DNA of 64,000 nt, taken from the NCBI RefSeq assembly GCF_020379485.1, contig NC_063434.1, forward strand, positions 29,831,401 through 29,895,400, read 5' to 3'. Within the stretch, counting starts at the first letter, position 1. Each line of letters begins with the position of its first letter. This document shows positions 29,136 to 42,770 of the stretch, one piece after another. This stretch comes from Brassica napus (Eukaryota; Streptophyta; Magnoliopsida; Brassicales; Brassicaceae). Position numbers and translations under genes: made by a program. Below the pieces are notes generated by a model. That model was given only the letters and a program-made list of their open reading frames with translations. It was not told where the DNA came from and did no database searches.

Positions 29136-31539
29136 TTATATACTGAAGCCTATAATCTTTAGTGTTGTTTTAAAATTTCTACCATATTGTAAATTTGTAT
29201 TAATGTATTCTAAACTACTTTTCATGGTAAATGAGCATCGTTCAATTTTTTTTATCAATTAATTTAGTAAAACTTCATAATACTCCCTAAATCGATGGAG
29301 TAACCACTATAAAATTATTATTTTCTTGATAAACGGAGACGACAAAGGCTCCAAACCTCTTTGAACATCATCATATGTTAGTGCAGGATGCAACTAGGCA
29401 TTAAAACAATATTGTCATATTTTTTGAAATTTTCTCAAAATCTATGGGCTAACCCTTACAAAATATTGAGTTTTTGGTAAATACTTTATATACTGAAGCC
29501 TATAATCTTTAGTGTTGTTTTAAAATTTCTACCATATTCTACATTTGTATTAATGTATGCTAAACTCTTTTTCATGGTAAATGAGCATCGTTCAATTGTT
29601 TTTATCAAATAATTTAATAAAACTTCATAATACTCCCTAAATCGATGGAATAACCACTATAAAATTATTATTTTCTTGATAAACGGAGACGACAAAGGCT
29701 CCAAACCTCTTTGAACATCATCATATGTTAGTGCAGGATGCAACTAGGCATTAAAACAATATTGTCTTTTTTTTGAAATTTTCTCAAAATCTATGGGATA
29801 ACCCCTACAAAATATTGAGTTTTTGGTAAATACTTTATATACTGAAGCCTATAATCTTTAGTGTTGTTTTAAAATTTCTACCATATTGTAAATTTGTATT
29901 AATGTATGCTAAACTCCTTTTCATGGTAAATGAGCATCGTTCAATTTTTTTTATCAATTAATTTAGTAAAACTTCATAATACTCCCTAAATCGATGAAAT
30001 AACCACTATAAAATTATGATTTTCTTGATAAACGGAGACGACAAAGGCTCCAAACCTCTTTGAACATCATCATATGTTAGTGCATGATGAAACTAGGCAA
30101 TAAAAACAATATTGTCATATTTTTTGAAATTTTCTCAAAATCTATGGGCTAAACCCCTACAAATATATTGAGTTTTTGGTAAATAATTTATATAATGAAG
30201 CCTATAATCTTTAGTGTTGTTTTAAAATTTCTACCATATTGTAAATTTGTATTAATGTATGCTAAACTCCTTTTCATGGTAAATGAGCATCGTTCAATTT
30301 TTTTTATCAATTAATTTAGTAAAACTTCATAATACTCCCTAAATCGATGGAATAACCACTATAAAATTATTATTTTCTTGATAAACGGAGACGACAAAGG
30401 CTCCAAACCTCTTTGAACATCATCATATGTTAGTGCAGGATGCAACTAGGCATTAAAACAATATTGTCATATTTTTTGAAATTTTCTCAAAATCTATGGG
30501 CTAACCCTTACAAAATATTGAGTTTTTGGTAAGTACTTTATATACTGAAGCCTAAAATCTTTAGGATTGTTTTAAAATTTCTACCATATTCTACATTTGT
30601 ATTAATGTATGCTAAACTCTTTTTCATGGTAAATGAGCATTGTTCAATTTTTTTTATCAACTAATTTAGTAAAACTTCATAATACTCCCTAAATCGATGG
30701 AGTAACCACTTAAAAATTATTATTTTCTTGATAAACGGAGATGACAAAGGCTCCAAACCTCTTTGAACATCATCATATGTTAGTGAAGGATGCAACTAGG
30801 CATTAAAACAATATTGTCATATTTTTTAAAATTTTCTCAAAATCTATGGGCTCCCTACAAATATGTTAAGTTTTTGGTAAATAATTTATATACTAAAGCC
30901 TATAATCTTTAGTGTTGTTTTAAAATTTCTACCATATTGTACATTTGTATTAATGTATGCTAAACTCTTTTTCATAGTAAATAAGCATCGTTCAATTGTT
31001 TTAATCAATTAATTTAGTAAACCTTCATAATACTCTTTAAATTGATGGAATAACCACTATAAAATTATGATTTTCTAGATAAACAGAGACGACAAAGGCT
31101 CCAAACCTCTTTGAACATCATCATATATTAGTGCAGGATGAAACTAGGCATTAAAACAATATTGTTATATTTTTGGAAATGTTCTCAAAATCTATGGGCT
31201 AACCCCTTACATAAATATTGAGTTTTTGGTAAATACTTTATATACTGAAGCCTATAATCTTTAGTGTTGTTTTAAAATTTCTACCATATTGTAAATTTGT
31301 ATTAATGTATGCTAAACTACTTTTCATGGTAAATGAGCATCGTTCATTTTTTTTTATCAATTAATTTAGTAAAACTTCATAATACTCCCTAAATCGATGG
31401 AGTAACCACTATAAAATTATTATTTTCTTGATAAACGGAGACGACACAGGCTCCAAACCTCTTTGAACATCATCATATGTTAGTGCAGGATGCAACTAGG
31501 CATTAAAACAATATTTTCATATTTTTTGAAATTTTCTCA

Positions 31540-31565
31540 AAATTTATGGGCTAATGTATGCTGAA
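31540..31565 (+). repeat. Monomer with ~40-bp internal deletion
   Basis: The usual path from GGGCTAA through ACCCCTACAAATATT, GAGTTTTTGGTAAATAC and TTTATATACTGAAG is collapsed to GGGCTAATGTATGCTGAAG. The flanking monomer sequence is normal. Confidence 0.8.
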
Positions 31566-31877
31566 GCCTATAATCTTTAGTGTTGTTTTATAATTTCTAC
31601 CATATTGTAAATTTGTATTAATGTATGCTAAACTACTTTTCATGGTAAATGAGCATCGTTCAATTTTTTTTATCAATTAATTTAGTAAAACTTCATAATA
31701 CTCCCTAAATCGATGGAGTAACCACTATAAAATTATTATTTTCTTGATAAACGGAGACGACACAGGCTCCAAACCTCTTTGAACATCATCATATGTTAGT
31801 GCAGGATGCAACTAGGCATTAAAACAATATTGTCATATTTTTTGAAATTTTCTCAAAATCTATGGGCTAATAACCCC

Positions 31878-31965
31878 TTACATAAATATTGAGTTTTTGG
31901 TAAATACTTTATATACTGAAGTTACATAAATATTGAGTTTTTGGTAAATACTTTATATACTGAAG
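31878..31965 (+). repeat. 44-bp tandem duplication inside a monomer
   Basis: The 44-bp segment starting TTACATAAATATTGAG and ending TATATACTGAAG is present twice back to back (31878-31921 and 31922-31965) with no intervening base. Confidence 0.9.
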
Positions 31966-33719
31966 CTTATAATCTTTAGTGTTGTTTTAAAATTTCTACC
32001 ATATCTTAAATTTGTATTAATGTATGCTAAACTCCTTTTCATGGTAAATGAGCATCGTTCAATTTTTTTTATCAATTAATTTAGTAAAACTTCATAATAC
32101 TCCCTAAATTGATGAAATAACCACTATAAAATTATGATTTTCTTGATAAACGGAGACGACAAAGGCTCCAAACCTCTTTGAACATCATCATATGTTAGTG
32201 CATGATGAAACTAGGCAATAAAACAATATTGTCATATTTTTTGAAATTTTCTCAAAATCTATGGGCTAATAACCCCTACAAATATCTTGCGTTTTTGGTA
32301 AATACTTTATATACTGAAGCCTATAATCTTTAGTGTTGTTTTAAAATTTCTACCATATTGTAAATTTGTATTAATGTATGCTAAACTCGTTTTCATGGTA
32401 AATGAGCATCGTTCAATTTTTTTTATCAATTAATTTAATAAAACTTCATAATACTCTATAAATCGATGGAATAACCACTATAAAATTATTATTTTCTTGA
32501 TAAACGGAGACGACAAAGGTCCAAACCTCTTTGAACATCATCATATGTTAGTGAACGATGCAACTAGGAATTAAAACAATATTGTCATAATTTTTGAAAT
32601 TTTCTCAAAATCTATGGGCTAACCCCTACAAATATATTGAGTTTTTGGTAAATATTTTAGATACAAAGCTTATAAACTTTAGTGTTGTTTTAAGATTTCT
32701 ACCATGTTCTACATTTGTATTAATGTAAGATAACCTCTTTTTCATGGTAAATGAGCATCGCTTAATTGTTTTTATCAATTAGTTTAGTAAAACTTCATAA
32801 TACTCCCTAAATCGATGAAATAACAACTATAAAATTATGATTTTCTTGATAAACGGAGACGACAAAGGTTCCAAACCTCTTTGAACATCATCATATATTA
32901 GTGCATGATGAAACTATGCAATAAAAAAATATTGTCATATTTTTTGAAATTTTCTCAAAATCTATGGGCTAATAACCCCTACAAATATCTTGAGTTTTTG
33001 GTAAATGCTTTATATACTGAAGCCTATAATCTTTAGTGTTGTTTTAAAATTTCTACCATATTGTAAATTTGTATTAATGTATGCTAAACTCCTTCTCATG
33101 GTAAATGAGCATCGTTCAATTTTTTATATCAATTAATTTAATAAAACTTCATAATACTCTATAAATCGATGGAATAACCACTATAAAATTATTATTTTCT
33201 TGATAAACGGAGATGACAAAGGCTCTAAACATCTTTGAACATCATCATATGTTAGTGAACGATGCAACTAGGCATTAAAACAATAATGTCATATTTTTTA
33301 AAATTTTCTCAAAATCTATAGGCTAACCCCTAAAAATATATTGAGTTTTTAGTAAATACTTTATATACTGAAGCCTATAATCTTTAGTGTTGTTTTAAAA
33401 TTTCTACCATATTGTACATTTGTATTAATGTATGGTAAACTCTTTTTCATGGTAAATGAGCATCGTTCAATTGTTTTTATCAATTAATTTAGTAAAACTT
33501 CATAATACTCCCTAAATCGATGGAATAACCACTGTATAATTATTATTTTCTTGATAAACGGAGACGACAAAGACTCCAAACTTCTTTGAACATCATCATA
33601 TGTTAGTGCAGGATGAAACTAGGCACTAAAACAATATTGTCATATTTTTTGAAATTTTTTCAAAATCTATAGGCTAATCCCTACAAAAATATTGAGTTTT
33701 AGGTAAATACTTTATATAC

Positions 33720-36500
33720 TGAAGCCTATAATCTTTAGTGTTGTTTTAAAATTTCTACCATATTCTACATTTGTATTAATGTATGCTAAACTCTTTTTCA
33801 TGGTAAATGAGCATCGTTCAATTTTGTTTTATCAATAATTTGTAAAACTTCATAATACTCCCTAAATCGATGGAATAACCACTATAAAATTATTATTTTC
33901 TTGATAAACGGAGACGACAAATGCTCCAAACCTCTTTGAACATCATCATATGTTAGTGCAGGATGCAACTAGGCATTAAAATAATATTGTCATATTTTTT
34001 CAAATTTTCTCAAAATCGATGGGCTAAACCCCTACAAAAATATTGAGTTTTTGGTAAATATTTTAGATACAAAGCCTATAAACTTTAGTGTTGTTTTAAG
34101 ATTTCTACCATGTTCTACATTTGTATTAATGTATGATAAACTCTTTTTCATGGTAAATGAGCATCGTTTAATTGTTTTTATCAATTAATTTAGTAAAACT
34201 TCATAATACTCCCTAAATCGATGAATTAACCACTATAAGATTATGATTTTCTTGATAAACGGAGACGACAATGGCTCCAAACCTCTTTGAACATCATCAT
34301 ATGTTAGTGCATGATGAAACTAGGCATTAAAACAATATTGTCATATTTTTGAAATTTTCTCAAAATCTATGGGCTAACCCCTACAAATATCTTGAGTTTT
34401 TGGTAAATACTTTATATACTGAAGCCTATAATCTTTAGTGTTGTTTTAAAATTTCTACCATATTGTAAATTTGTATTAATGTATGCTAAACTCCTTTTCA
34501 TGGTAAATGAGCATCGTTCAATTTTTTTATCAATTAATTTAATAAAACTTCATAATACTCTATAAATCGATGGAGTAACCACTATAAAATTATTATTTTC
34601 TTGATAAACGGAGACGACAAAGGCTCCAAACCTCTTTGAACATCATCATATGTCAGTGAACGATGCAACTAGGCATTAAAACAATATTTTCATATTTTTT
34701 GAAATTTTCTCAAAATCTATAGGCTACCCCCCTACAAATATATGAGTTTTTAGAAATACTTTATATACTGAAGCCTATAATCTTTAGTGTTGTTTAAAAT
34801 TTCTACCATATTGTACATTTGTATTAATGTATGCTAAACTGTTTTTCATGGTAAATGAGCATCGTTCAATTGTTTTTATCAATTAATTTAGTAAAACTTC
34901 ATAATATTCCCTAAATCGATGGAATAACCACTGTAAAATTATTATTTTCTTGATAAACGGAGAGGACAAAGACTCTAAACTTCTTTGAACATCATCATAT
35001 GTTAGTGAAGGATGCAACTAGGCATTAAAACAATATTGTCATATTTTTGAAATTTTCTCAAAATCTATGGGCTAACCCCTACAAAATATTGAGTTTTTGG
35101 TAAATACTTTATATACTGAAGCCTATAATCTTTAGTGTTGTTTTAAAATTTCTACCATATTCTACATTTGTATTAATGTATGCTAAACTCTTTTTCATGG
35201 TAAATGAGCATCGTTCAATTTTGTTTTATCAATAATTTGTAAAACTTCATAATACTCCCTAAATCGATGGAATAACCACTATAAAATTATTATTTTCTTG
35301 ATAAACGGAGACGACAAATGCTCCAAACCTCTTTGAACATCATCATATGTTAGTGCAGGATGCAACTAGGCATTAAAATAATATTGTCATATTTTTTCAA
35401 ATTTTCTCAAAATCTATGGGCTAAACCCCTACAAAAATATTGAGTTTTTGGTAAATATTTTAGATACAAAGCCTATAAACTTTAGTGTTGTTTTAAGATT
35501 TCTACCATGTTCTACATTTGTATTAATGTATGATAAACTTTTTTTCATGGTAAATGAGCATCATTTAATTGTTTTTATCAATTAATTTAGTAAAACTTCA
35601 TAATACTCCCTAAATCGATGAATTAACCACTATAAGATTATGATTTTCTTGATAAACGGAGACGACAAAGGCTCCAAACCTCTTTGAACATCATCATATG
35701 TTAGTGCATGATGAAACTAGGCATTAAAACAATATTGTCATAGTTTTTGAAATTTTCTCAAAATCTATGGGCTAACCCCTACAAATATCTTGAGTTTTTG
35801 GTAAATACTTTATATACTGAAGCCTATAATCTTTAGTGTTGTTTTAAAATTTCTACCATATTGTAAATTTGTATTAATGTATGCTAAACTCCTTTTCATG
35901 GTAAATGAGCATCGTTCAATTTTTTTTATCAATTAATTTAATAAAACTTCATAATACTCTATAAATCGATGGATTAACCACTATAAAATTATTATTTTCT
36001 TGATAAACGGAGACGACAAAGGCTCCAAACCTCTTTGAACATCATCATATGTCAGTGAACGATGCAACTAGGCATTAAAACAATATTGTCATATTTTTTG
36101 AAATTTTCTCAAAATCTATAGGCTAACCCCCCTACAAATATATTGAGTTTTTAGAAATACTTTATATACTGAAGCCTATAATCTTTAGTGTTGTTTTAAA
36201 ATTTCTACCATATTGTACATTTGTATTAATGTATGCTAAACTCTTTTTCATGGTAAATGAGCATCGTTCAATTGTTTTTATCAATTAATTTAGTAAAACT
36301 TCATAATATTCCCTAAATCGATGGAATAACCACTGTAAAATTATTATTTTCTTGATAAACGGAGAGGACAAAGACTCTAAACTTCTTTGAACATCATCAT
36401 ATGTTAGTGAAGGATGCAACTAGGCATTAAAACAATATTGTCATATTTTTTGAAATTTTCTCAAAATCTATGGGATAACCCCTACGAAAATATTGAGTTT
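33720..36500 (+). repeat. 4-monomer higher-order repeat, two copies
   Basis: Variants recur at an offset of about 1398 bp: ACAAATGCTCC (33918 and 35315), TTAGATACAAAGCC (about 34063 and 35459), CCACTATAAGATTATG (34231 and 35629), CATATGTCAGTGAACG (about 34647 and 36046), TTTTTAGAAATAC, CCACTGTAAAATTA and GAGAGGACAAAGACTCTAAAC. Copy 1 runs to about 35110 and copy 2 from there. Boundaries are good to within about 50 bp. Confidence 0.8.
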
Positions 36501-39500
36501 TTGGTAAATACTTTATATACTGAAGCCTATAATCTTTAGTGTTGTTTTAAAATTTCTACCATATTGTAAATTTGTATTAATGTATGCTAAACTACTTTTC
36601 ATGGTAAATGAGCATCGTTCAATTTTTTTTATCAATTAATTTAGTAAAACTTCATAATACTCCCTAAATCGATGGAGTAACCACTATAAAATTATTATTT
36701 TCTTGATAAACGGAGACGACACAGGCTCCAAACCTCTTTGAACATCATCATATGTTAGTGCAGGATGCAACTAGGCATTAAAACAATATTGTCATATTTT
36801 TTGAAATTTTCTCAAAATCTATGGGCTAATAACCCCTTACATAAATATTGAGTTTTTGGTAAATACTTTATATACTGAAGCCTATAATCTTTAGTGTTGT
36901 TTTAAAATTTCTACCATATTGTAAATTTGTATTAATGTATGCTAAACTCCTTTTCATGGTAAATGAGCATCGTTCAATTTTTTTTATCAATTAATTTAGT
37001 AAAACTTCATAATACTCCCTAAATTGATGAAATAACCACGATAAAATTATGATTTTCTTGATAAACGGAGACGACAAAGGCTCCAAACCTCTTTGAACAT
37101 CATCATATGTTAGTGCATGATGAAACTAGGCAATAAAAAAATATTTTCATATTTTTTGAAATTTTCTCAAAATCTATGGGCTAATAACCCCTACAAATAT
37201 CTTGAGTTTTTGGTAAATACTTTATATACTGAAGCCTATAATCTTTAGTGTTGTTTTAAAATTTCTACCATATTGTAAATTTGTATTAATGTATGCTAAA
37301 CTCGTTTTCATGGTAAATGAGCATCGTTCAATTTTTTTTATCAATTAATTTAATAAAACTTCATAAATACTCTATAAATCGATGGAGTAACCACTATAAA
37401 ATTATTATTTTCTTGATAAACGGAGACGACAAAGGTCCAAACCTCTTTGAACATCATCATATGTTAGTGAACGATGCACTAGGAATTAAACAATATTGTC
37501 ATATTTTTTGAAATTTTCTCAAAATCTATGGCTAACCCCTACAAATATATTGAGTTTTTGGTAAATATTTTTAGATACAAAGCTTATAAACTTTAGTGTT
37601 GTTTTAAGATTTCTACCATGTTCTACATTTGTATTAATGTATGATAACCTCTTTTTCATGGTAAATGAGCATCGTTTAATTGTTTTTATCAATTAGTTTA
37701 GTAAAACTTCATAATACTCCCTAAATCGATGAAATAACAACTATAAAATTATGATTTTCTTGATAAACGGAGACGACAAAGGCTCCAAACCTCTTTGAAC
37801 ATCATCATATATTAGTGCATGATGAAACTAGGCAATAAAAAAATATTGTCATATTTTTTGAAATTTTCTCAAAATCTATGGGCTAATAACCCCTACAAAT
37901 ATCTTGAGTTTTTGGTAAATGCTTTTAATACTGAAGCCTATAATCTTTAGTGTTGTTTTAAAATTTCTACCATATTGTAAATTTGTATTAATGTATGCTA
38001 AACTTTTTCATGGTAAATGAGCATCGTTCAATTTTTTATATCAATTAATTTAGTAAAACTTCATAATACTCTATAAATCGATGGAGTAACCACTATAAAA
38101 TTATTATTTTCTTGATAAACGGAGACGACAAAGGCTCCAAACCTCTTTGAACATCATCATATGTTAGTGCACGATGCAACTAGGCATTAAAACAATATTG
38201 TCATATTTTTTGAAATTTTCTCAAAATCTATGGGCTAACCCCCTACAAATATATTGAGTTTTTAGTAAATACTTTATATACTGAAGCCTATAATCTTTAG
38301 TGTTGTTTAAAATTTCTACCATATTGTACATTTGTATTAATGTATGCTAAACTCTTTCATGGTAAATGAGCATCGTTCAATTGTTTTTATCAATTAATTA
38401 GTAATAAAACTTCATAATACTCCCTAAATCGATGGAATAACCACTAAAATTATTATTTTTCTGATAAACGGAGAGGACAAAGACTCCAAACCTCTTTGAA
38501 CATCATCATATGTTAGTGCAGGATGCAACTAGGCATTAAAACAATATTGTCATATTTTTTGAAATTTTCTCAAAATCTATGGGCTAACCCTACAAAAATA
38601 TTGAGTTTTTGGTAAATACTTTATATACTGAAGCCTATAATCTTTAGTGTTGTTTTAAAATTTCTACCATATTGTAAATTTGTATTAATGTATGCTAAAC
38701 TACTTTTCATGGTAAATGAGCATCGTTCAATTTTTTTTATCAATTAATTTAGTAAAACTTCATAATACTCCCTAAATCGATGGAGTAACCACTATAAAAT
38801 TATTATTTTCTTGATAAACGGAGACGACAAAGGCTCCAAACCTCTTTGAACATCATCATATGTTAGTGTAGGATGCAACTAGGCATTAAAACAATATTGT
38901 CATATTTTTTGAAATTTTCTCAAAATCTATGGGCTAATAACCCTACATAAATATTGAGTTTTTGGTAAATACTTATATACTGAAGCCTATAATCTTTAGT
39001 GTTGTTTTAAAATTTCTACCATATTGTAAATTTGTATTAATGTATGCTAAACTCTTTTCATGGTAAATGAGCATCGTTCATTTTTTTTATCAATTAATTT
39101 AGTAAAACTTCATAATACTCCTAAATCGATGGAATAACCACTATAAAATTATGATTTTCTTGATAAACGGAGACGACAAAGGCTCCAAACCTCTTTGAAC
39201 ATCATCATATGTTAGTGCATGATGAAACTAGGCAATAAAACAATATTGATATTTTTTGAAATTTTCAAAATCTATGGGCTAATAACCCCTACAAATATCT
39301 TGAGTTTTTGGTAAATACTTTATATACTGAAGCCTATAATCTTTAGTGTTGTTTTAAAATTTCTACCATATGTTCTACATTTGTATTAATGTATGCTAAA
39401 CTCTTTTCATGGTAAATGAGCATCGTTCAATTTTTTTATCAATTAATTTAATAAAACTTCATAATACTCTATAAATCGATGGAATAACCACTATAAAATT

Positions 39501-42500
39501 ATTATTTTCTTGATAAACGGAGACGACAAAGGTCCAAACCTCTTTGAACATCATCATATGTTAGTGAACGATGCAACTAGGAATTAAAACAATATTGTCA
39601 TATTTTTTGAAATTTTCTCAAAATCTATGGCTAACCCCTACAAATATATTGAGTTTTTGGTAAATATTTTATATACAAAGCTTATAAACTTTAGTGTTGT
39701 TTTAAGATTTCTACCATGTTCTACATTTGTATTAATGTATGATAACCTCTTTTTCATGGTAAATGAGCATCGTTTAATTGTTTTATCAATTAATTTAGTA
39801 AAACTTCATAATACTCCCTAAATCGATGAAATAACAACTATAAAATTATGATTTTCTTGATAAACGGAGACGACAAAGGCTCCAAACCTCTTTGAACATC
39901 ATCATATATTAGTGCATGATGAAACTAGGCAATAAAAAAATATTGTCATATTTTTTGAAATTTTCTCAAAATCTATGGGCTAATAACCCCTACAAATATC
40001 TTGAGTTTTTGGTAAATGCTTTATATACTGAAGCCTATAATCTTTAGTGTTGTTTTAAAATTTCTACCATATTGTAAATTTGTATTAATGTATGCTAAAC
40101 TCTTTTCATGGTAAATGAGCATCGTTCAATTTTTTATCAATTAATTTAGTAAAACTTCATAATACTCCCTAAATCGATGGAAGTAACCACTATAAAATTA
40201 TTATTTCTTGATAAACGGAGACGACACAGGCTCCAAACCTCTTTGAACATCATCATATGTTAGTGCAGGATGCAACTAGGCATTAAAACAATATTGTCAT
40301 ATTTTTGAAATTTTCTCAAAATCTATGGGCTAATAACCCTTACAAAATATTGAGTTTTTGGTAAATACTTTATATACTGAAGCCTATAATCTTTAGTGTT
40401 GTTTTAAAATTTCTACCATATTGTACATTTGTATTAATGTATGCTAAACTCCTTTTCATGGTAAATGAGCATCGTTCAATTTTTTTATCAATTATTTAGT
40501 AAAACTTCATAATACTCCCTAAATCGATGGAATAACCACTGATAAAATTATTATTTTCTTGATAAACGGAGAGGACAAAGGCTCCAAACTTCTTTGAACA
40601 TCATCATATGTTAGTGAAGGATGCAACTAGGCATTAAAACAATATTGTCATATTTTTGAAATTTTCTCAAAATCTATGGGATAACCCCTACAAAATATTG
40701 AGTTTTTGGTAAATATTTTATATACTGAAGCCTATAATCTTTAGTGTTGTTTTAAAATTTCTACCATATTGTAAATTTGTATTAATGTATGCTAAACTAC
40801 TTTTCATGGTAAATGAGCATCGTTCAATTTTTTTTATCAATTAATTTAGTAAAACTTCATAATACTCCCTAAATCGATGAATAACCACTATAAAATATTA
40901 TTTTCTTGATAAACGGAGACGACAAAGGCTCCAAACCTCTTTGAACATCATCATATGTTAGTGCAGGAACAACTAGGCATTAAAACAAATTGTCATATTT
41001 TTTGAAATTTTCTCAAAATCTATGGGCTAATACCCCTACATAAATATTGAGTTTTTGGAAATACTTTATATACTAAAGCCTATAATCTTTAGTGTTGTTT
41101 TAAATTTCTACCATATTGTAAATTTGTATTAATGTATGCTAAACTCTTTTTCATGGTAAATGAGCATCGTTCAATTTTTTTATCAATTAATTTAGTAAAA
41201 CTTCATAATACTCCCTAAATCGATGAAATAACCACGATAAAATTTGATTTTCTTGATAAACGGAGACGACAAAGGCTCCAAACCTCTTGAACATCATCAT
41301 ATGTTAGTGCATGATGAAACTAGGCAATAAAACAATATTGTCATATTTTTTGAAATTTTCTCAAAATCTATGGGCTAATAACCCCTACAAATATTGAGTT
41401 TTGGTAAATACTTTATATACTGAAGCCTATAATCTTTAGTGTTGTTTTAAATTTCTACCATATTGTAAATTTGTATTAATGTATGCTAAACTCGTTTTCA
41501 TGGTAAATGAGCATCGTTCAATTTTTTTTATCAATTAATTTAATAAAACTTCATAAATACTCTATAAATCGATGGAGTAACCACTATAAAATTATTATTT
41601 TCTTGATAAACGGAGACGACAAAGGTCCAAACCTCTTTGAACATCATCATATGTTAGTGAACGATGCAACTAGGAATTAAAACAATATTGTCATATTTTT
41701 TGAAATTTTCTCAAAATCTATGGGATAACCCCTACAAATATATTGAGTTTTTGGTAAATATTTTTGATACAAAGCTTATAAACTTTAGTGTTGTTTTAAG
41801 ATTTCTACCATGTTCTACATTTGTATTAATGTATGATAACCTCTTTTTCATGGTAAATGAGCATCGTTTAATTGTTTTTATCAATTAGTTTAGTAAAACT
41901 TCATAATACTCCCTAAATCGATGAAATAACAACTATAAAATTATGATTTTCTTGATAAACGGAGACGACAAAGGCTCCAAACCTCTTTGAACATCATCAT
42001 ATATTAGTGCATGATGAAACTAGGCAATAAAAAAATATTGTCATATTTTTTGAAATTTTCTCAAAATCTATGGGCTAATAACCCCTACAAATATCTTGAG
42101 TTTTTGGTAAATGCTTTATATACTGAAGCCTATAATCTTTAGTGTTGTTTTAAAATTTCTACCATATTGTAAATTTGTATTAATGTATGCTAAACTCCTT
42201 CTCATGGTAAATGAGCATCGTTCAATTTTTTTTATCAATTAATTTAGTAAAACTTCATAATACTCTATAAATCGATGGAATAACCACTATAAAATTATTA
42301 TTTTCTTGATAAACGGAGATGACAAAGGCTCTAAACATCTTTGAACATCATCATATGTTAGTGAACGATGCAACTAGGCATTAAAACAATATTGTCATAT
42401 TTTTTAAAATATTCTCAAAATCTATAGGCTAACCCCTAAAAATATATTGAGTTTTTAGTAAATACTTTATATACTGAAGCCTATAATCTTTAGTGTTGTT

Positions 42501-42770
42501 TTAAAATTTCTACCATATTGTACATTTGTATTAATGTATGCTAAACTCTTTTTCATGGTAAATGAGCATCGTTCAATTGTTTTTATCAATTAATTTAGTA
42601 AAACTTCATAATACTCCCTAAATCGATGGAATAACCACTATATAATTATTATTTTCTTGATAAACGGAGACGACAAAGACTCCAAACTTCTTTGAACATC
42701 ATCATATGTTAGTGCAGGATGCAACTAGGCACTAAAACAATATTGTCATATTTTTTGAAATTTTCTCAAA
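36470..42770 (+). repeat. 6-monomer (~2.1 kb) higher-order repeat, three copies
   Basis: Three successive blocks start near 36470, 38570 and 40670. Each runs through the same variant series: AAACTACTTTTCATGG, TACATAAATATTGAG, AATATCTTGAG (weak in copy 3), CAAAGGTCCAAACC, AACGATGC(A)ACTAGGAATT, AAAGCTTATAAAC, AATAACAACTATAAAATTAT and TATATTAGTGCATGATGAAA. The AAAGCTTATAAAC marker falls near 37580, 39680 and 41775. The sixth monomer of each copy varies. A further related block with an extra monomer follows towards the gap. Confidence 0.75.
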
